DNA of 64,000 nt, taken from assembly GCF_009498035.1 (NCBI RefSeq), contig NZ_CP034550.1, positions 8,370,001 to 8,434,000 of the forward strand, in the 5' to 3' direction. The notes below the pieces were generated by a model. It did no database searches, was not told where the DNA came from, and worked only from the letters and a program-made list of their open reading frames with translations. Shown here piece after piece: positions 44,753 to 53,911 of the stretch. Source of the stretch: Saccharothrix syringae (GTDB lineage: Bacteria > Actinomycetota > Actinomycetes > Mycobacteriales > Pseudonocardiaceae). A program made the position numbers and the translations under genes. Position 1 is the stretch's first letter. Every line of letters starts with the position of its first letter.

Positions 44753-46656
44753 CCACCACCCTCCCGCCCGGTGGCACCGGTGAACGTGTGTTAGCAATGG
44801 TTATGCGGACTGAAGCGCTGCGGGAGCTGCTGGACGGCCGTTGGGCGGAGCTGCGCCGCGACTCCCTGGACCTGCTCGGCAAGCTGGCACCGGTGCACGA
44901 CCTGCCCCGCGAGGAGTACCGCGCGTGGGTCCTGGAGCAGCTGCACGCGCTGGCCGCCGGCGGCCACCCGCTGATCGGCTTCCCCACCGAGTACGGCGGC
45001 AAGGGCGACGTGGGCGGCTCGGTGGTGGCGTTCGAGGTGCTGGGCTTCGGCGACCTGTCGCTGATGGTCAAGGCCGGCGTGCAGTGGGGCCTGTTCGGCG
45101 GCGCGGTGCAGGCGCTGGGCACCGAGGAGCACCACGCCCGCTACCTGCCCGGCATCATGGGCCTGGACCTGCCCGGCTGCTTCGCCATGACCGAGACCGG
45201 GCACGGCTCGGACGTGCAGCACCTGCGCACCACCGCCACCTACGACCCCGCCGCGCAGGAGTTCGTCGTGCACACGCCCGATGCGGCGGCGCGCAAGGAC
45301 TACATCGGCAACGCGGCCCGCGACGGGCGGCTGGCCGTGGTGTTCGCGCAGCTCGTCACGGGAGGCGAGGAGCACGGCGTGCACGCCCTGGTGGTGCCGA
45401 TCCGCGACGGGTCCGGCGCGGCGATGCCCGGCGTGACCATCGAGGACTGCGGGCCCAAGGCCGGGCTGAACGGCGTGGACAACGGGCGGCTGACCTTCGA
45501 CCACGTGCGGGTGCCGCGCTCGGCGCTGCTCAACCGGTACGGCGACGTGGCGCCGGACGGCACCTACTCCAGTCCCGTCGAGGGCCGCGGCAGGCGGTTC
45601 TTCACCATGCTGGGCACGCTGGTGCGCGGCCGGATCAGCGTGGCGGGCGGCGCCGGCAGCGCGACGAAGAAGGCCCTGGCCATCGCGATCCGGTACGGCG
45701 ACCGGCGCCGGCAGTTCACCCGCCCCGACACCGGCGCGGAGGTGGTGGTGCTGGACTACCTGGCCCACCAGCGGCGGCTGCTGCCCGCGCTCGCGCAGAC
45801 CTACGCGCTGCACTTCGCGCAGGAGGAGCTGGTGTCGGCGCTGCACGACGTGTCCGACGACCGGGGGCAGCGGGAGCTGGAGTCGCGCGCCGCCGGGTTG
45901 AAGGCGGTGGCCACCTGGCACGCCACGCACACCATCCAGGCGTGCCGCGAGGCGTGCGGCGGCGCCGGGTACCTGGCGGAGAACCTCATCGCGGGCCTGA
46001 AGGCCGACACGGACGTGTTCACCACGTTCGAGGGCGACAACACGGTGCTGCTCCAGCTCGTCGCGAAGGGGCTGCTGACCAGCTACCGCGACCACGTCGG
46101 CGACCTGGACCCGTGGGGCATGGCGCGGTTCGTGGCCGACCAGGCGGTGGGCGTGGTGATCGAGCGGACGGCCGCGCGGGCGCTGATCGACCGGCTCGTG
46201 TCGGGCAGCTCCGACGCGCTGCTGGACCGGGGCTGGCAGGTGCGGCAGTTCGAGGACCGCGAGCGGCACGTGCTGGAGGGCCTGGCGCGGCGGCTGCGGC
46301 GGGCGTCGCCGGAGAACGCGTTCGACGTGTTCAACGCCGCGCAGGACCACGTGCTGCACGCGGCGCGCGCCCACGTGGACCGGGTGGTGCTGGAGGCGTT
46401 CGTGGCGGCGTTGGAGCGCGGCACGGACCCGGAGGTGACCGCGCTGCTGGGCAAGGTGTGCGACCTGTACGCGCTGAGCGTCATCGAGGCGGACCGGGCC
46501 TGGTTCCTGGAGCACGGCCGGTTGACGCCGCAGCGGGCCAAGGCGGTGTCGCAGGCGGTCAACGAGCTGTGCGGGCAGCTGCGGCCGCACGCGCGGGACC
46601 TGGTGGACGCGTTCGGCATCCCCGAGCCCTGGCTCGCCGCGCCGATCGCGGGGTGA
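44749..46656 (+). CDS. Acyl-CoA oxidase/dehydrogenase family flavoenzyme
   Basis: The 635-residue product matches the long acyl-CoA oxidase type rather than the 380-residue dehydrogenases. It shows GFPTEYGGKGD, CFAMTETGHGSDVQ (FAD/substrate loop), a DYIGNAA segment, RGRISVAGGAGS and ACREACGGAGYLAE with the likely catalytic glutamate, plus a C-terminal helical domain. It should introduce a 2,3-double bond into acyl-CoA. The GTG at 44749 overlaps the HxlR stop; an ATG at 44797 is also possible. If the first start is used the gene contains a TTA leucine codon at its 15th position. Confidence 0.9.
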   Translation: MTTTLPPGGTGERVLAMVMRTEALRELLDGRWAELRRDSLDLLGKLAPVHDLPREEYRAWVLEQLHALAAGGHPLIGFPTEYGGKGDVGGSVVAFEVLGFGDLSLMVKAGVQWGLFGGAVQALGTEEHHARYLPGIMGLDLPGCFAMTETGHGSDVQHLRTTATYDPAAQEFVVHTPDAAARKDYIGNAARDGRLAVVFAQLVTGGEEHGVHALVVPIRDGSGAAMPGVTIEDCGPKAGLNGVDNGRLTFDHVRVPRSALLNRYGDVAPDGTYSSPVEGRGRRFFTMLGTLVRGRISVAGGAGSATKKALAIAIRYGDRRRQFTRPDTGAEVVVLDYLAHQRRLLPALAQTYALHFAQEELVSALHDVSDDRGQRELESRAAGLKAVATWHATHTIQACREACGGAGYLAENLIAGLKADTDVFTTFEGDNTVLLQLVAKGLLTSYRDHVGDLDPWGMARFVADQAVGVVIERTAARALIDRLVSGSSDALLDRGWQVRQFEDRERHVLEGLARRLRRASPENAFDVFNAAQDHVLHAARAHVDRVVLEAFVAALERGTDPEVTALLGKVCDLYALSVIEADRAWFLEHGRLTPQRAKAVSQAVNELCGQLRPHARDLVDAFGIPEPWLAAPIAG

Positions 46657-47045
46657 GGGAGGTGCTGCCCGAGGACGACGCGGGGGTGCTGGCCACGGCC
46701 CTGGCCGGGTACGTGCGGGCCGTGGCCGCGGAGGTCGGCGTACCGCCCGAGGGCACGGAGTTCGAGGTGTCCGACACCACCACGGCCTACCTCGCGCTCG
46801 CCGAGGGCGCCGGCCGGGACCTGATGCTGGTGTGGAGCAGCGAGCACGGCTGGTCGGTGGCGGTGGAGACCGACCCGGGCGAGCAGCCGGTGACCGTGGC
46901 CCACCTGGGCCCGCCCCTGGTGCCGCGGCCGGCGGAGGTGGCGCGGTTCGTGGCGGACGTGCGGGCGGGCGGGCCGGGTCGGCCGGAGCTGACCGTGGCC
47001 GAGGACCGGCGCCTGCTGGTGGAGCGGCTGTCGGCCTACCTCTAG
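46653..47045 (+). CDS. DUF6292-like small protein
   Basis: The 130-residue acidic product has ALAGYVRAVAAEVGVPPEGT, FEVSDTTTAYLAL, LMLVWSSEHGWSVAVETDPG and a C-terminal helix. It resembles a family (DUF6292) that is frequent in Pseudonocardiaceae and of unknown function. Its GTG overlaps the acyl-CoA oxidase stop (GTGA), and its TAG overlaps the convergent azlD stop in the four bases CTAG. Confidence 0.7.
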   Translation: MREVLPEDDAGVLATALAGYVRAVAAEVGVPPEGTEFEVSDTTTAYLALAEGAGRDLMLVWSSEHGWSVAVETDPGEQPVTVAHLGPPLVPRPAEVARFVADVRAGGPGRPELTVAEDRRLLVERLSAYL

Positions 47046-47350
47046 TCCACGCCGGCGAGCCGCAGCAGCGCCGTGGCGCCGGCGGCCAGCACCACGACCA
47101 CCGCGAACGGCGCCCGCCGCCACGCCGCGACCGCGCCCACCAGCACGCCCACCGGCAGGGCCGGCCCGGCGAACCCCCGCCCCTCGGTGAACGCCGACAC
47201 GGCCACCAGCGCGAACAGCATGACGGTGGCCGCGGTCGACATCAGCTCCCGGACCCGCTCGGACAGCGTGACCCGGTCGCGCAGCAGCGGCCCGGCCAGG
47301 CGGAGCGCGAAGGTGCCCGCGGCGAGCAGGAGGACGGCCGTCAGCGTCAC
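47042..47350 (-). CDS. azlD: AzlD-type branched-chain amino acid exporter subunit
   Basis: The 102-residue protein has four hydrophobic helices and the AzlD pattern GTFALRLAGPLL followed by ATVMLFALVAVSAF. AzlD pairs with AzlC to export branched-chain amino acids or analogues. Its GTG overlaps the azlC stop (GTGA). Confidence 0.88.
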   Translation of the reverse strand: MTLTAVLLLAAGTFALRLAGPLLRDRVTLSERVRELMSTAATVMLFALVAVSAFTEGRGFAGPALPVGVLVGAVAAWRRAPFAVVVVLAAGATALLRLAGVD

Positions 47351-48024
47351 GCCCGCACCCCCCGGCGCGCGGTGGCCACCAGCCCGACCAGGGCGAGCAG
47401 CACGGGCACGCCCGCCGGCAGCACCGGCGTGGCGGCCAGCGCGACGACCGCGCCGAGCAGCGCCGCGTCCCGCGTCACCCGGTCCTTCAACGCGGGCAGC
47501 AGCAGCGCCACGAGGGCCGCGGGGAACGCCGCGTCCAGCCCGAGGGCGCCGGGGTCGCCGACGTTCCGCCCGACCAGCGCGCCCACGAGCACCGCCGCGT
47601 TCCACGCGCCGAAGAGCGCGACGCCGCAGGACCAGAAGGCGGCGCGGGCCCGCTCGGGGTCCGGCTGAGCCAGCGCGAACGCGGTCGACTCGTCGGTGAG
47701 CAGGTGGCTGCCCACGAGCCGCCGCGCGAGGCCCGGCCCGAGCACGTGGCCGACCGCCAGCCCGAACGGCAGGTGCCGGGCGTTGAGCACGAGCCCCGCC
47801 AGCACGGCCGCGGCCGGGCTGCCACCGGCGGCGACGACCCCGACGGCCATGAACTGCGAGCCGCCGGCGAAGACGAGCAGCGACATCACCACCGGCAGCC
47901 ACCACGGCAGGCCGGCGGCGGTGGAGATCGCGCCGAAGGAGGCACCGCTGACCGCCGCACCGGCGGCCACCGCGGTGACGTCGCGCAGCAGCGCGGGATC
48001 TGGGGTTCGCCATGTCGAACGCAT
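47347..48024 (-). CDS. azlC: AzlC-type branched-chain amino acid exporter subunit
   Basis: The 225-residue membrane protein has the AzlC features SFGAISTAAGLPWWLPVVMS, FAGGSQFMAVG, LNARHLPFGLA and HLLTDESTAFA. It forms a two-component exporter with AzlD encoded directly downstream. It is divergent from an XRE-cupin regulator, 57 bp away, which is the likely controller. Confidence 0.94.
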   Translation of the reverse strand: MRSTWRTPDPALLRDVTAVAAGAAVSGASFGAISTAAGLPWWLPVVMSLLVFAGGSQFMAVGVVAAGGSPAAAVLAGLVLNARHLPFGLAVGHVLGPGLARRLVGSHLLTDESTAFALAQPDPERARAAFWSCGVALFGAWNAAVLVGALVGRNVGDPGALGLDAAFPAALVALLLPALKDRVTRDAALLGAVVALAATPVLPAGVPVLLALVGLVATARRGVRA

Positions 48025-48052
48025 CGTCTTCTACGATGAACATTGTCTAGAC

Positions 48053-48070
48053 CGTTCGTCAAGCCGAACG
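48053..48070. promoter_or_regulatory. Inverted repeat between azlC and the XRE-cupin gene
   Basis: CGTTCG (48053-48058) and CGAACG (48065-48070) are inverted with a 6-bp spacer. A second small inverted repeat, ATCGT-cttct-ACGAT, overlaps the azlC start at 48023-48037 and contains TACGAT, a possible -10 box. Both are candidate sites for the divergent regulator. Confidence 0.5.
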
Positions 48071-48081
48071 ATGGGACCGTT

Positions 48082-48639
48082 ATGTCGAACACAGGTGCGC
48101 CGCTGGACGTCATCGCCGCCTCCCTGCGGCGCGAGCGCGAGCGGGTGGGCCTCTCGATCAGCGAACTCGCCAAGCGGGCCGGCATCGCGAAGTCGACGCT
48201 GTCGCAACTGGAGTCGGCGAGCGGGAACCCCAGCGTGGAGACGCTGTGGGCGCTGGGCGTGGCGCTGGGGGTGCCGTTCGCGCGCCTGGTCGACCCGCCC
48301 GCGCCCCGGGTCAAGGTGATCCGCGCGGGCGAGGGCCCGGCGATCTACTCGGAACGGGCGCACTACACGGCCACCCTGCTGTCGTCCTGCCCGCCGGGCG
48401 CGCGGCGCGACATCTACGTGCTGAACCTCGAACCGGGCCCGGCCCGCGAGTCCGCGCCCCACATGGCGGGGACCGTGGAGCACGTGGTGGTCAGCACCGG
48501 GCGGGTGCTGGCGGGGTTGCGGGCCGATCCGGTGGAGCTGGGCCCGGGGGACTACCTGATGTACCCGGGCGACCAGCCGCACATGGCGCAGGCGTTGGAG
48601 GCGGGGACCGCGGTACTGCTGGTCTCCGAGCACGTTTAG
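48082..48639 (+). CDS. XRE-family regulator with a C-terminal cupin domain
   Basis: The 185-residue product has an XRE helix-turn-helix at about 10-65 (ASLRRERERVGLSISELAKR, then AGIAKSTLSQLESASGNPSV) and a small cupin (about 105-183, with HVVVSTGRVLAGL and PGDYLMYPGDQPHMA). The cupin probably senses an amino acid. It is divergent from azlCD, which it likely represses. The ATG at 48082 is preferred over an in-frame GTG at 48043, which would overlap the inverted repeats. Confidence 0.9.
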   Translation: MSNTGAPLDVIAASLRRERERVGLSISELAKRAGIAKSTLSQLESASGNPSVETLWALGVALGVPFARLVDPPAPRVKVIRAGEGPAIYSERAHYTATLLSSCPPGARRDIYVLNLEPGPARESAPHMAGTVEHVVVSTGRVLAGLRADPVELGPGDYLMYPGDQPHMAQALEAGTAVLLVSEHV

Positions 48640-48831
48640 CACGCACGTTCGAGCGATTCAGCCGGACAGGACCGAAGCCGATGGGGGTGGGTGCGAGATC
48701 CAGCGCGAGATGCGCCTCCACCGCGCCCCGGCGAGGTCGTCGACACGTCAAGCAGCGGAAGTGGATGCGACAAGCACGCCACCGGCCTCTGCCCACCCGA
48801 CGTGCTCACCGGGGCGGTAGAACGGCCGACG

Positions 48832-49095
48832 ATGCGGGAGTGGGTGGCGAGCGCCGTCAACCGCACCCGGAGCATCGACGGCGAAGAGCTCCAGCGGGTT
48901 GTCCGCGAGGTTCGCGAAGAAGACGACGAGGTCTTCAGCTCGCGCAGCCAGGTCGAGCACAGGCTGGTGCAGTTCGCCAGCGGCCTGACCACGACGGACC
49001 CGCTGATCGACCTCAACGGCTTCCGCGACCCGTCGGCCCCGAGCACGTTGGTGGCGCTGCACGCATGCCGCGCCGAAGCCCACCCAGGACCCTGA
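48832..49095 (+). CDS. Small hypothetical protein
   Basis: The 87-residue open frame starting MREWVASAVNRTRSIDG has about 85-90% G or C in third positions, as in neighbouring genes, and no unusual composition. It contains a charged helix (EELQRVVREVREEDDEVF). I recognise no family. A GTG at 48802 could add ten residues. Upstream (48640-48801) third-position use looks non-coding. It may be an orphan or the remains of a larger gene, in line with the rearranged neighbourhood. Confidence 0.5.
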   Translation: MREWVASAVNRTRSIDGEELQRVVREVREEDDEVFSSRSQVEHRLVQFASGLTTTDPLIDLNGFRDPSAPSTLVALHACRAEAHPGP

Positions 49096-49145
49096 ACACG
49101 CGGAAGGCGGCCGCCGGAACCCCGGCGGCCACCAGGCGAAACCCC

Positions 49146-50054
49146 TTACCAGCCCCGCTCGGCCAACCGGTGCGGCTGCGGGATCTCGTCGACGTTGATG
49201 CCGACCATCGCCTCACCCAGCCCGCGCGACACCTTGGCGATCACGTCGGGGTCGTCGTAGAAGGTGGTCGCCTTCACGATCGCCTCGGCCCGCTGCGCCG
49301 GGTTCCCGGACTTGAAGATCCCCGACCCGACGAACACGCCCTCCGCACCGAGCTGCATCATCATCGCCGCGTCGGCCGGGGTGGCGATGCCACCGGCGGT
49401 GAACAGCACGACCGGCAGCTTCCCGGCCTCCGCGACCTCCCGCACCAGCTCGTACGGCGCCTGCAGCTCCTTCGCCGCCACGTACAGCTCGTCGGCCGGC
49501 AGGTTCTGCAGCCGCCGGATCTCCGCGCGGATCTTGCGCATGTGCGTGGTGGCGTTGGAGACGTCACCGGTGCCGGCCTCGCCCTTGGACCGGATCATCG
49601 CCGCGCCCTCGGTGATCCGCCGCAGCGCCTCGCCCAGGTTCGTCGCGCCGCACACGAAGGGCACGGTGAACTGCCACTTGTCGATGTGGTTGGCGTAGTC
49701 GGCCGGGGTCAGCACCTCGGACTCGTCGATGTAGTCGACGCCCAGCGACTGGAGCACCTGGGCCTCGACGAAGTGGCCGATGCGGGCCTTGGCCATCACC
49801 GGGATGGACACCGCGTTGATGATGCCGTCGATCATGTCCGGGTCGCTCATCCGGGACACGCCGCCCTGCGCGCGGATGTCGGCGGGCACGCGCTCCAGCG
49901 CCATGACGGCCACGGCGCCCGCGTCCTCGGCGATCTTGGCCTGCTCCGGGGTGACCACGTCCATGATCACGCCGCCCTTGAGCATCTCCGCCATGCCCCG
50001 CTTGACGCGGGAAGTACCGGTGACCTGGGCGCCGGTGTCGGGTGAAGTGGTCAC
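49146..50054 (-). CDS. pdxS: Pyridoxal 5'-phosphate synthase lyase subunit
   Basis: PdxS condenses ribose 5-phosphate, glyceraldehyde 3-phosphate and ammonia to PLP. The 302-residue product is highly conserved: [40 protein letters not shown], Lys89 in VMAKARIGH and the [20 protein letters not shown] segment. The GTG at 50054 has GGAAAGG about 7 bp upstream. Its partner pdxT is 8.4 kb downstream on the same strand, with unrelated genes between. Confidence 0.97.
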   Translation of the reverse strand: MTTSPDTGAQVTGTSRVKRGMAEMLKGGVIMDVVTPEQAKIAEDAGAVAVMALERVPADIRAQGGVSRMSDPDMIDGIINAVSIPVMAKARIGHFVEAQVLQSLGVDYIDESEVLTPADYANHIDKWQFTVPFVCGATNLGEALRRITEGAAMIRSKGEAGTGDVSNATTHMRKIRAEIRRLQNLPADELYVAAKELQAPYELVREVAEAGKLPVVLFTAGGIATPADAAMMMQLGAEGVFVGSGIFKSGNPAQRAEAIVKATTFYDDPDVIAKVSRGLGEAMVGINVDEIPQPHRLAERGW

Positions 50055-50302
50055 GGCCAACCTTTCCAACTCGAAGTGGGACGTCACCCATGGTAAGGCG
50101 GACGTGGACCGCCGAAGCAGGCCAATTCGACACGTTCTCGGCAGTCCACTTCGCGTCCCCGCCCAGGTGGTGGCGCACGCCACGTCCCGGCAAGCCGAAC
50201 CGGGCGGATTCCTCCTGCCGGGTTGGGTGTGACCGCTTGGGGTTGTCCTGCACGCCCGGCGGGTGTGAGATCGAACACTAATCACTTGTGGAGGGTGGTC
50301 CC

Positions 50303-52363
50303 ATGGGTTCCAAGCAGTCCGACAACGGCCACTCGGCAGGCGCGGTCGCTGTGGACGACCCGGCCAAGGTCCGCAACGTCGTGCTGGTCGGCCCGTCCGG
50401 CTCCGGCAAGACGACGCTCACCGAGGCCCTGCTCGCCCGCACCGGCGTCCTGACCCGAGCGGGCTCCGTGGTCGAGGGCAACACGATCTGCGACCACGAC
50501 CCGGCGGCGGTCCGCCAGCAGAGGTCGGTCGGCCTCTCCGTCGCCCCGGTCCGGCACGGCGACATGAAGATCAACTTCATCGACACCCCCGGCTACGCCG
50601 ACTTCGTGGGCGAGCTGCGCGCCGGGCTGCGCGCCGCCGACGCGGCGCTGTTCGTGGTCAGCGCGGCGGAGGGCGTGGACGCCACCACGGTCGCGCTGTG
50701 GGAGGAGTGCGCGGCCGTCAACATGCCGCGCGCCGTGGTGATCGCCCGGTGCGACCACCAGCGGGCCGACGTGCTCGCCGAGGTCGCCGCCTGCCAGGCC
50801 GCGTTCGGCGCGGGCGTCGTGCCGCTCTACCTGCCCGACGACGGCGACGGCCTGGTCAACCTGCTCACCACCGACGACCCCGCGCACGAGGAGCGGCGCA
50901 ACGCGCTCATCGAGGGGATCATCGCGGAGAGCGAGGACGAGACCCTGATGGACCGCTACCTCGCCGGCGAGGAGGTCGACCAGGCCACGCTGGTCGCCGA
51001 CCTGGAGACCGCCGTGGCGCGCGGCTCGTTCCACCCGGTGCTGCCGGTGTGCTCGATGACCGGCCTCGGCCTGCCCGAGCTGCTCGACGGCATCACCCGC
51101 GCCTTCCCCTCGCCCCTGGAGCACCCGCTGCCCGAGGTCACCGACGTGGACGGCATCCCGCACCCGCGCCTGGCCGCCGACCCGGACGGCCCGCTGGTCG
51201 CCGAGGTCGTGCGCACCGCCGTCGACTCCTACGTCGGCCGGGTCTCGCTGGTGCGCGTGTTCTCCGGCACCCTGCGCCCCGAGCGCCCGGTGCACGTGTC
51301 CGGCCACGGCATGGCCGACCGGGGCCACGAGGACCACGACGCCGACGAGCGGGTGGCGCACGTCTACTCGCCGCTGGGCGCGAACCTGCGCGAGGTGCCC
51401 TACTGCGTGGCGGGCGACCTGTGCGCGCTGACCAAGCTCGGCTCCGCCGAGACCGGGGACACGGTGTCCGCGCCGGAGAAGCCGCTGCTGGTGGCGCCCT
51501 GGCGGATGCCGGAACCGCTGCTGCCGGTGGCCATCGTGCCGCGCAGCCGCAGCGACGAGGACAACCTGGCCCGCAACCTCGGCAAGCTCGTGGCGGGCGA
51601 CCCCACGCTGCGCCTGGAGCGCAACGCCGAGACCCACCAGCTCGTGCTGTGGTGCATGGGCGAGGCGCACGCCGACGTGGTGCTGGCGCGGTTGCGCGCG
51701 GGCGGCGCGGAGGTCGACACCGAGCCGGTCCGGGTGGCGCTGCGCGAGACGTTCGCCGCGCCGGCCAAGGGCCACGGGCGGCACGTCAAGCAGTCCGGCG
51801 GGCACGGCCAGTACGCGGTGTGCGACATCGAGGTCGAACCGCTGCCGCGCGGCTCGGGCTTCGAGTTCGTGGACCGGATCGTGGGCGGCGCGATCCCCAA
51901 CCAGTTCATCCCGAGCGTGGAGAAGGGCGTGCGGGCGCAGTTGGAGCGCGGTCTCCAGGGCGGCCACCCGGTGGTCGACGTCCGGGTCACCCTCGTCGAC
52001 GGCAAGGCCCACTCCGTCGACTCCTCCGACGCCGCGTTCCAGACCGCCGGCTCCCTGGCCCTCAAGGACGCCGCGGGCAACGGCAGGACGTGCCTGCTCG
52101 AACCCGTGGAGGAGATCTCCGTGCGGCTGCCCGACGAGCACCTGGGCACCGTGCTGGGCGACCTGTCCGGCCGCCGCGGGCGGGTGCTGGGCACGGAGGC
52201 GGACGGCAGCGGCTGCACGGTCGTGCGCGCCGAGGTGCCCGCCACCGAGCTGCTGCGCTACGCCGTCGAGCTGCGCTCGCTCACCTCGGGCACGGGCACC
52301 TACACCCGCCGGTTCAGCCGGTACGACCCGCTGCCGCAGAACCTGGTCGCCCAGGCGAAGTGA
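50303..52363 (+). CDS. EF-G-like GTPase (EF-G2 type) with a degenerate G4 motif
   Basis: The 686-residue product has the five-domain EF-G layout: P-loop [10 protein letters not shown] (about 31-40), DTPGYADF (G3), and domains III-V with [30 protein letters not shown] and [14 protein letters not shown]. The G4 motif that should read NKxD is RCDH, so guanine recognition may be weakened. Mycobacterial EF-G2 paralogues are reported to lack translocation activity, and this protein fits that group rather than the housekeeping factor; no rpsG/rpsL/tuf genes are near. The ATG at 50303 has GGAGGG 8 bp upstream. Confidence 0.9.
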   Translation: MGSKQSDNGHSAGAVAVDDPAKVRNVVLVGPSGSGKTTLTEALLARTGVLTRAGSVVEGNTICDHDPAAVRQQRSVGLSVAPVRHGDMKINFIDTPGYADFVGELRAGLRAADAALFVVSAAEGVDATTVALWEECAAVNMPRAVVIARCDHQRADVLAEVAACQAAFGAGVVPLYLPDDGDGLVNLLTTDDPAHEERRNALIEGIIAESEDETLMDRYLAGEEVDQATLVADLETAVARGSFHPVLPVCSMTGLGLPELLDGITRAFPSPLEHPLPEVTDVDGIPHPRLAADPDGPLVAEVVRTAVDSYVGRVSLVRVFSGTLRPERPVHVSGHGMADRGHEDHDADERVAHVYSPLGANLREVPYCVAGDLCALTKLGSAETGDTVSAPEKPLLVAPWRMPEPLLPVAIVPRSRSDEDNLARNLGKLVAGDPTLRLERNAETHQLVLWCMGEAHADVVLARLRAGGAEVDTEPVRVALRETFAAPAKGHGRHVKQSGGHGQYAVCDIEVEPLPRGSGFEFVDRIVGGAIPNQFIPSVEKGVRAQLERGLQGGHPVVDVRVTLVDGKAHSVDSSDAAFQTAGSLALKDAAGNGRTCLLEPVEEISVRLPDEHLGTVLGDLSGRRGRVLGTEADGSGCTVVRAEVPATELLRYAVELRSLTSGTGTYTRRFSRYDPLPQNLVAQAK

Positions 52364-52368
52364 CCCCG

Positions 52369-52406
52369 GCGCGCGGGCGGGCCACCGGGGTGACCCGCCC
52401 GCGCGC
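52369..52406. terminator. Bidirectional hairpin terminator between EF-G2 and mmsA
   Basis: GCGCGCGGGCGGG (52369-52381) pairs perfectly with CCCGCCCGCGCGC (52394-52406), 13 bp with a 12-nt loop, located in the 45-bp gap between the two convergent stop codons. Confidence 0.82.
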
Positions 52407-52408
52407 GC

Positions 52409-53911
52409 TCACGTGTTGCGCGGGAAACCGAGGTTCACGCCGCCGTGCGAGGGGTCGGGCCACCGGCCGGTGACCACCTTGGTGCGGGTGTAGAAGTGCA
52501 CGCCGTCCGGCCCGTAGGCGTGCGAGTCGCCGAACAGCGAGTCCTTCCACCCGCCGAACGAGTAGTAGGACACCGGCACCGGGATGGGCACGTTCACGCC
52601 CACCATGCCCACCTCCACCTCGTGCTGGAACCGCCGCGCCGCGCCGCCGTCACCGGTGAAGATCGCCGTGCCGTTGCCGTAGGGGTTGGCGTTGACGACC
52701 TCCAGCGCCTCGTCGTAGGACGCGACCCGCAGCACCGACAGCACCGGCCCGAAGATCTCGTCCCGGTAGACCGACGTGCCCGTGCCGACGTGGTCGAACA
52801 GCGTCGGCCCGAGCCAGAACCCGCCCTCCTCGCCGTCGACCGGGTGCTCCCGCCCGTCCACCACCAGCGTCGCGCCCTCGGCCACCCCCGCGTCCACGTA
52901 GGACAGCACGCGGTCCCGGTGCGCGCCGGTCACCAGCGGGCCCATCTCGCAGCCGGGCCGGCGGCCGTCGCCGACGTGCAGCCCCCGCACCCGGTCCACG
53001 ATCTTGGCCACCAGCTCGTCGCCGACCGGGTCCACGGCCACCACGACCGAGATCGCCATGCACCGCTCCCCCGCCGAGCCGAACCCGGCCGACACCGCCG
53101 CGTCCGCCGCCAGGTCCAGGTCCGCGTCCGGCAGCACCACCATGTGGTTCTTCGCGCCGCCCAGCGCCTGCACGCGCTTGCCGTGCCGCGTGCCGGTCTC
53201 GTAGACGTACCGCGCGACCGGCGTGGAGCCGACGAACGAGACCGCCTTGACGTCGGGGTGCTCCAGCAGCCGGTCCACGGCCGGCTTGTCGCCGTGCACC
53301 ACGTTGAGCACGCCGTCGGGCAACCCGGCCTCGGCGAACAGCGCGGCGATGAAGTTGGCCGCCGACGGGTCCTTCTCCGACGGCTTGAGCACCACCGCGT
53401 TGCCGCACGCGATGGCGTTGGGCACGAACCACAGCGGCACCATGGCGGGGAAGTTGAACGGCGAGACCACCCCGACCACGCCCAGCGGCTGCCGGATCGA
53501 GTACACGTCGACGTTGGTGGAGGCGTTCTCGCTGAACCCGCCCTTGAGCAGGTGGGGGATGCCGCACGCGAACTCCACGGCCTCCAGCGCGCGCTGCACC
53601 TCGCCGGCCGCGTCGGACAGCACCTTGCCGTGCTCGGCGGTGACGATCGCGGCCAGCTCGTCCTTGCGGGCGTTGAGCAGCTCCCGGAAGGCGAAGACCA
53701 CGTTCGCGCGCTGGGCCAGCGACGCGCCCCGCCACCGGGTGAACGCCTCGCGCGCCACGGCCACCGCCTCGTCCACCACGGCGGCGTCGGCGAGGTCGAC
53801 GCGCGCGGCCACCCGCCCGGTCGCCGGGTCGTGCACGTCGCCGGTGCGCGCGCCCTCCCGGTCCCACGGCTTACCGCCGATCCAGTGGGTGATCCTCTGC
53901 TCGGCGGTCAC
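52409..53911 (-). CDS. mmsA: Methylmalonate-semialdehyde dehydrogenase (CoA-acylating)
   Basis: The 500-residue aldehyde dehydrogenase has PFNFPAMVP (151-159), FVGSTPVARYVYETGT (226-241) and the nucleophile Cys284 in GSAGERCMA. Residues 251-256 read GGAKNH in place of the ELGGK-type general base, which is characteristic of the CoA-dependent MmsA type. It converts methylmalonate or malonate semialdehyde to propionyl- or acetyl-CoA in valine and pyrimidine catabolism. Its GTG overlaps the stop of the aminotransferase gene (GTGA), so both act in one pathway. Confidence 0.95.
   Translation of the reverse strand: MTAEQRITHWIGGKPWDREGARTGDVHDPATGRVAARVDLADAAVVDEAVAVAREAFTRWRGASLAQRANVVFAFRELLNARKDELAAIVTAEHGKVLSDAAGEVQRALEAVEFACGIPHLLKGGFSENASTNVDVYSIRQPLGVVGVVSPFNFPAMVPLWFVPNAIACGNAVVLKPSEKDPSAANFIAALFAEAGLPDGVLNVVHGDKPAVDRLLEHPDVKAVSFVGSTPVARYVYETGTRHGKRVQALGGAKNHMVVLPDADLDLAADAAVSAGFGSAGERCMAISVVVAVDPVGDELVAKIVDRVRGLHVGDGRRPGCEMGPLVTGAHRDRVLSYVDAGVAEGATLVVDGREHPVDGEEGGFWLGPTLFDHVGTGTSVYRDEIFGPVLSVLRVASYDEALEVVNANPYGNGTAIFTGDGGAARRFQHEVEVGMVGVNVPIPVPVSYYSFGGWKDSLFGDSHAYGPDGVHFYTRTKVVTGRWPDPSHGGVNLGFPRNT

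Noticed and set aside
50282..52141. 619-codon frame antisense to EF-G2
   Set aside because: High-GC shadow frame without start signals or domains.
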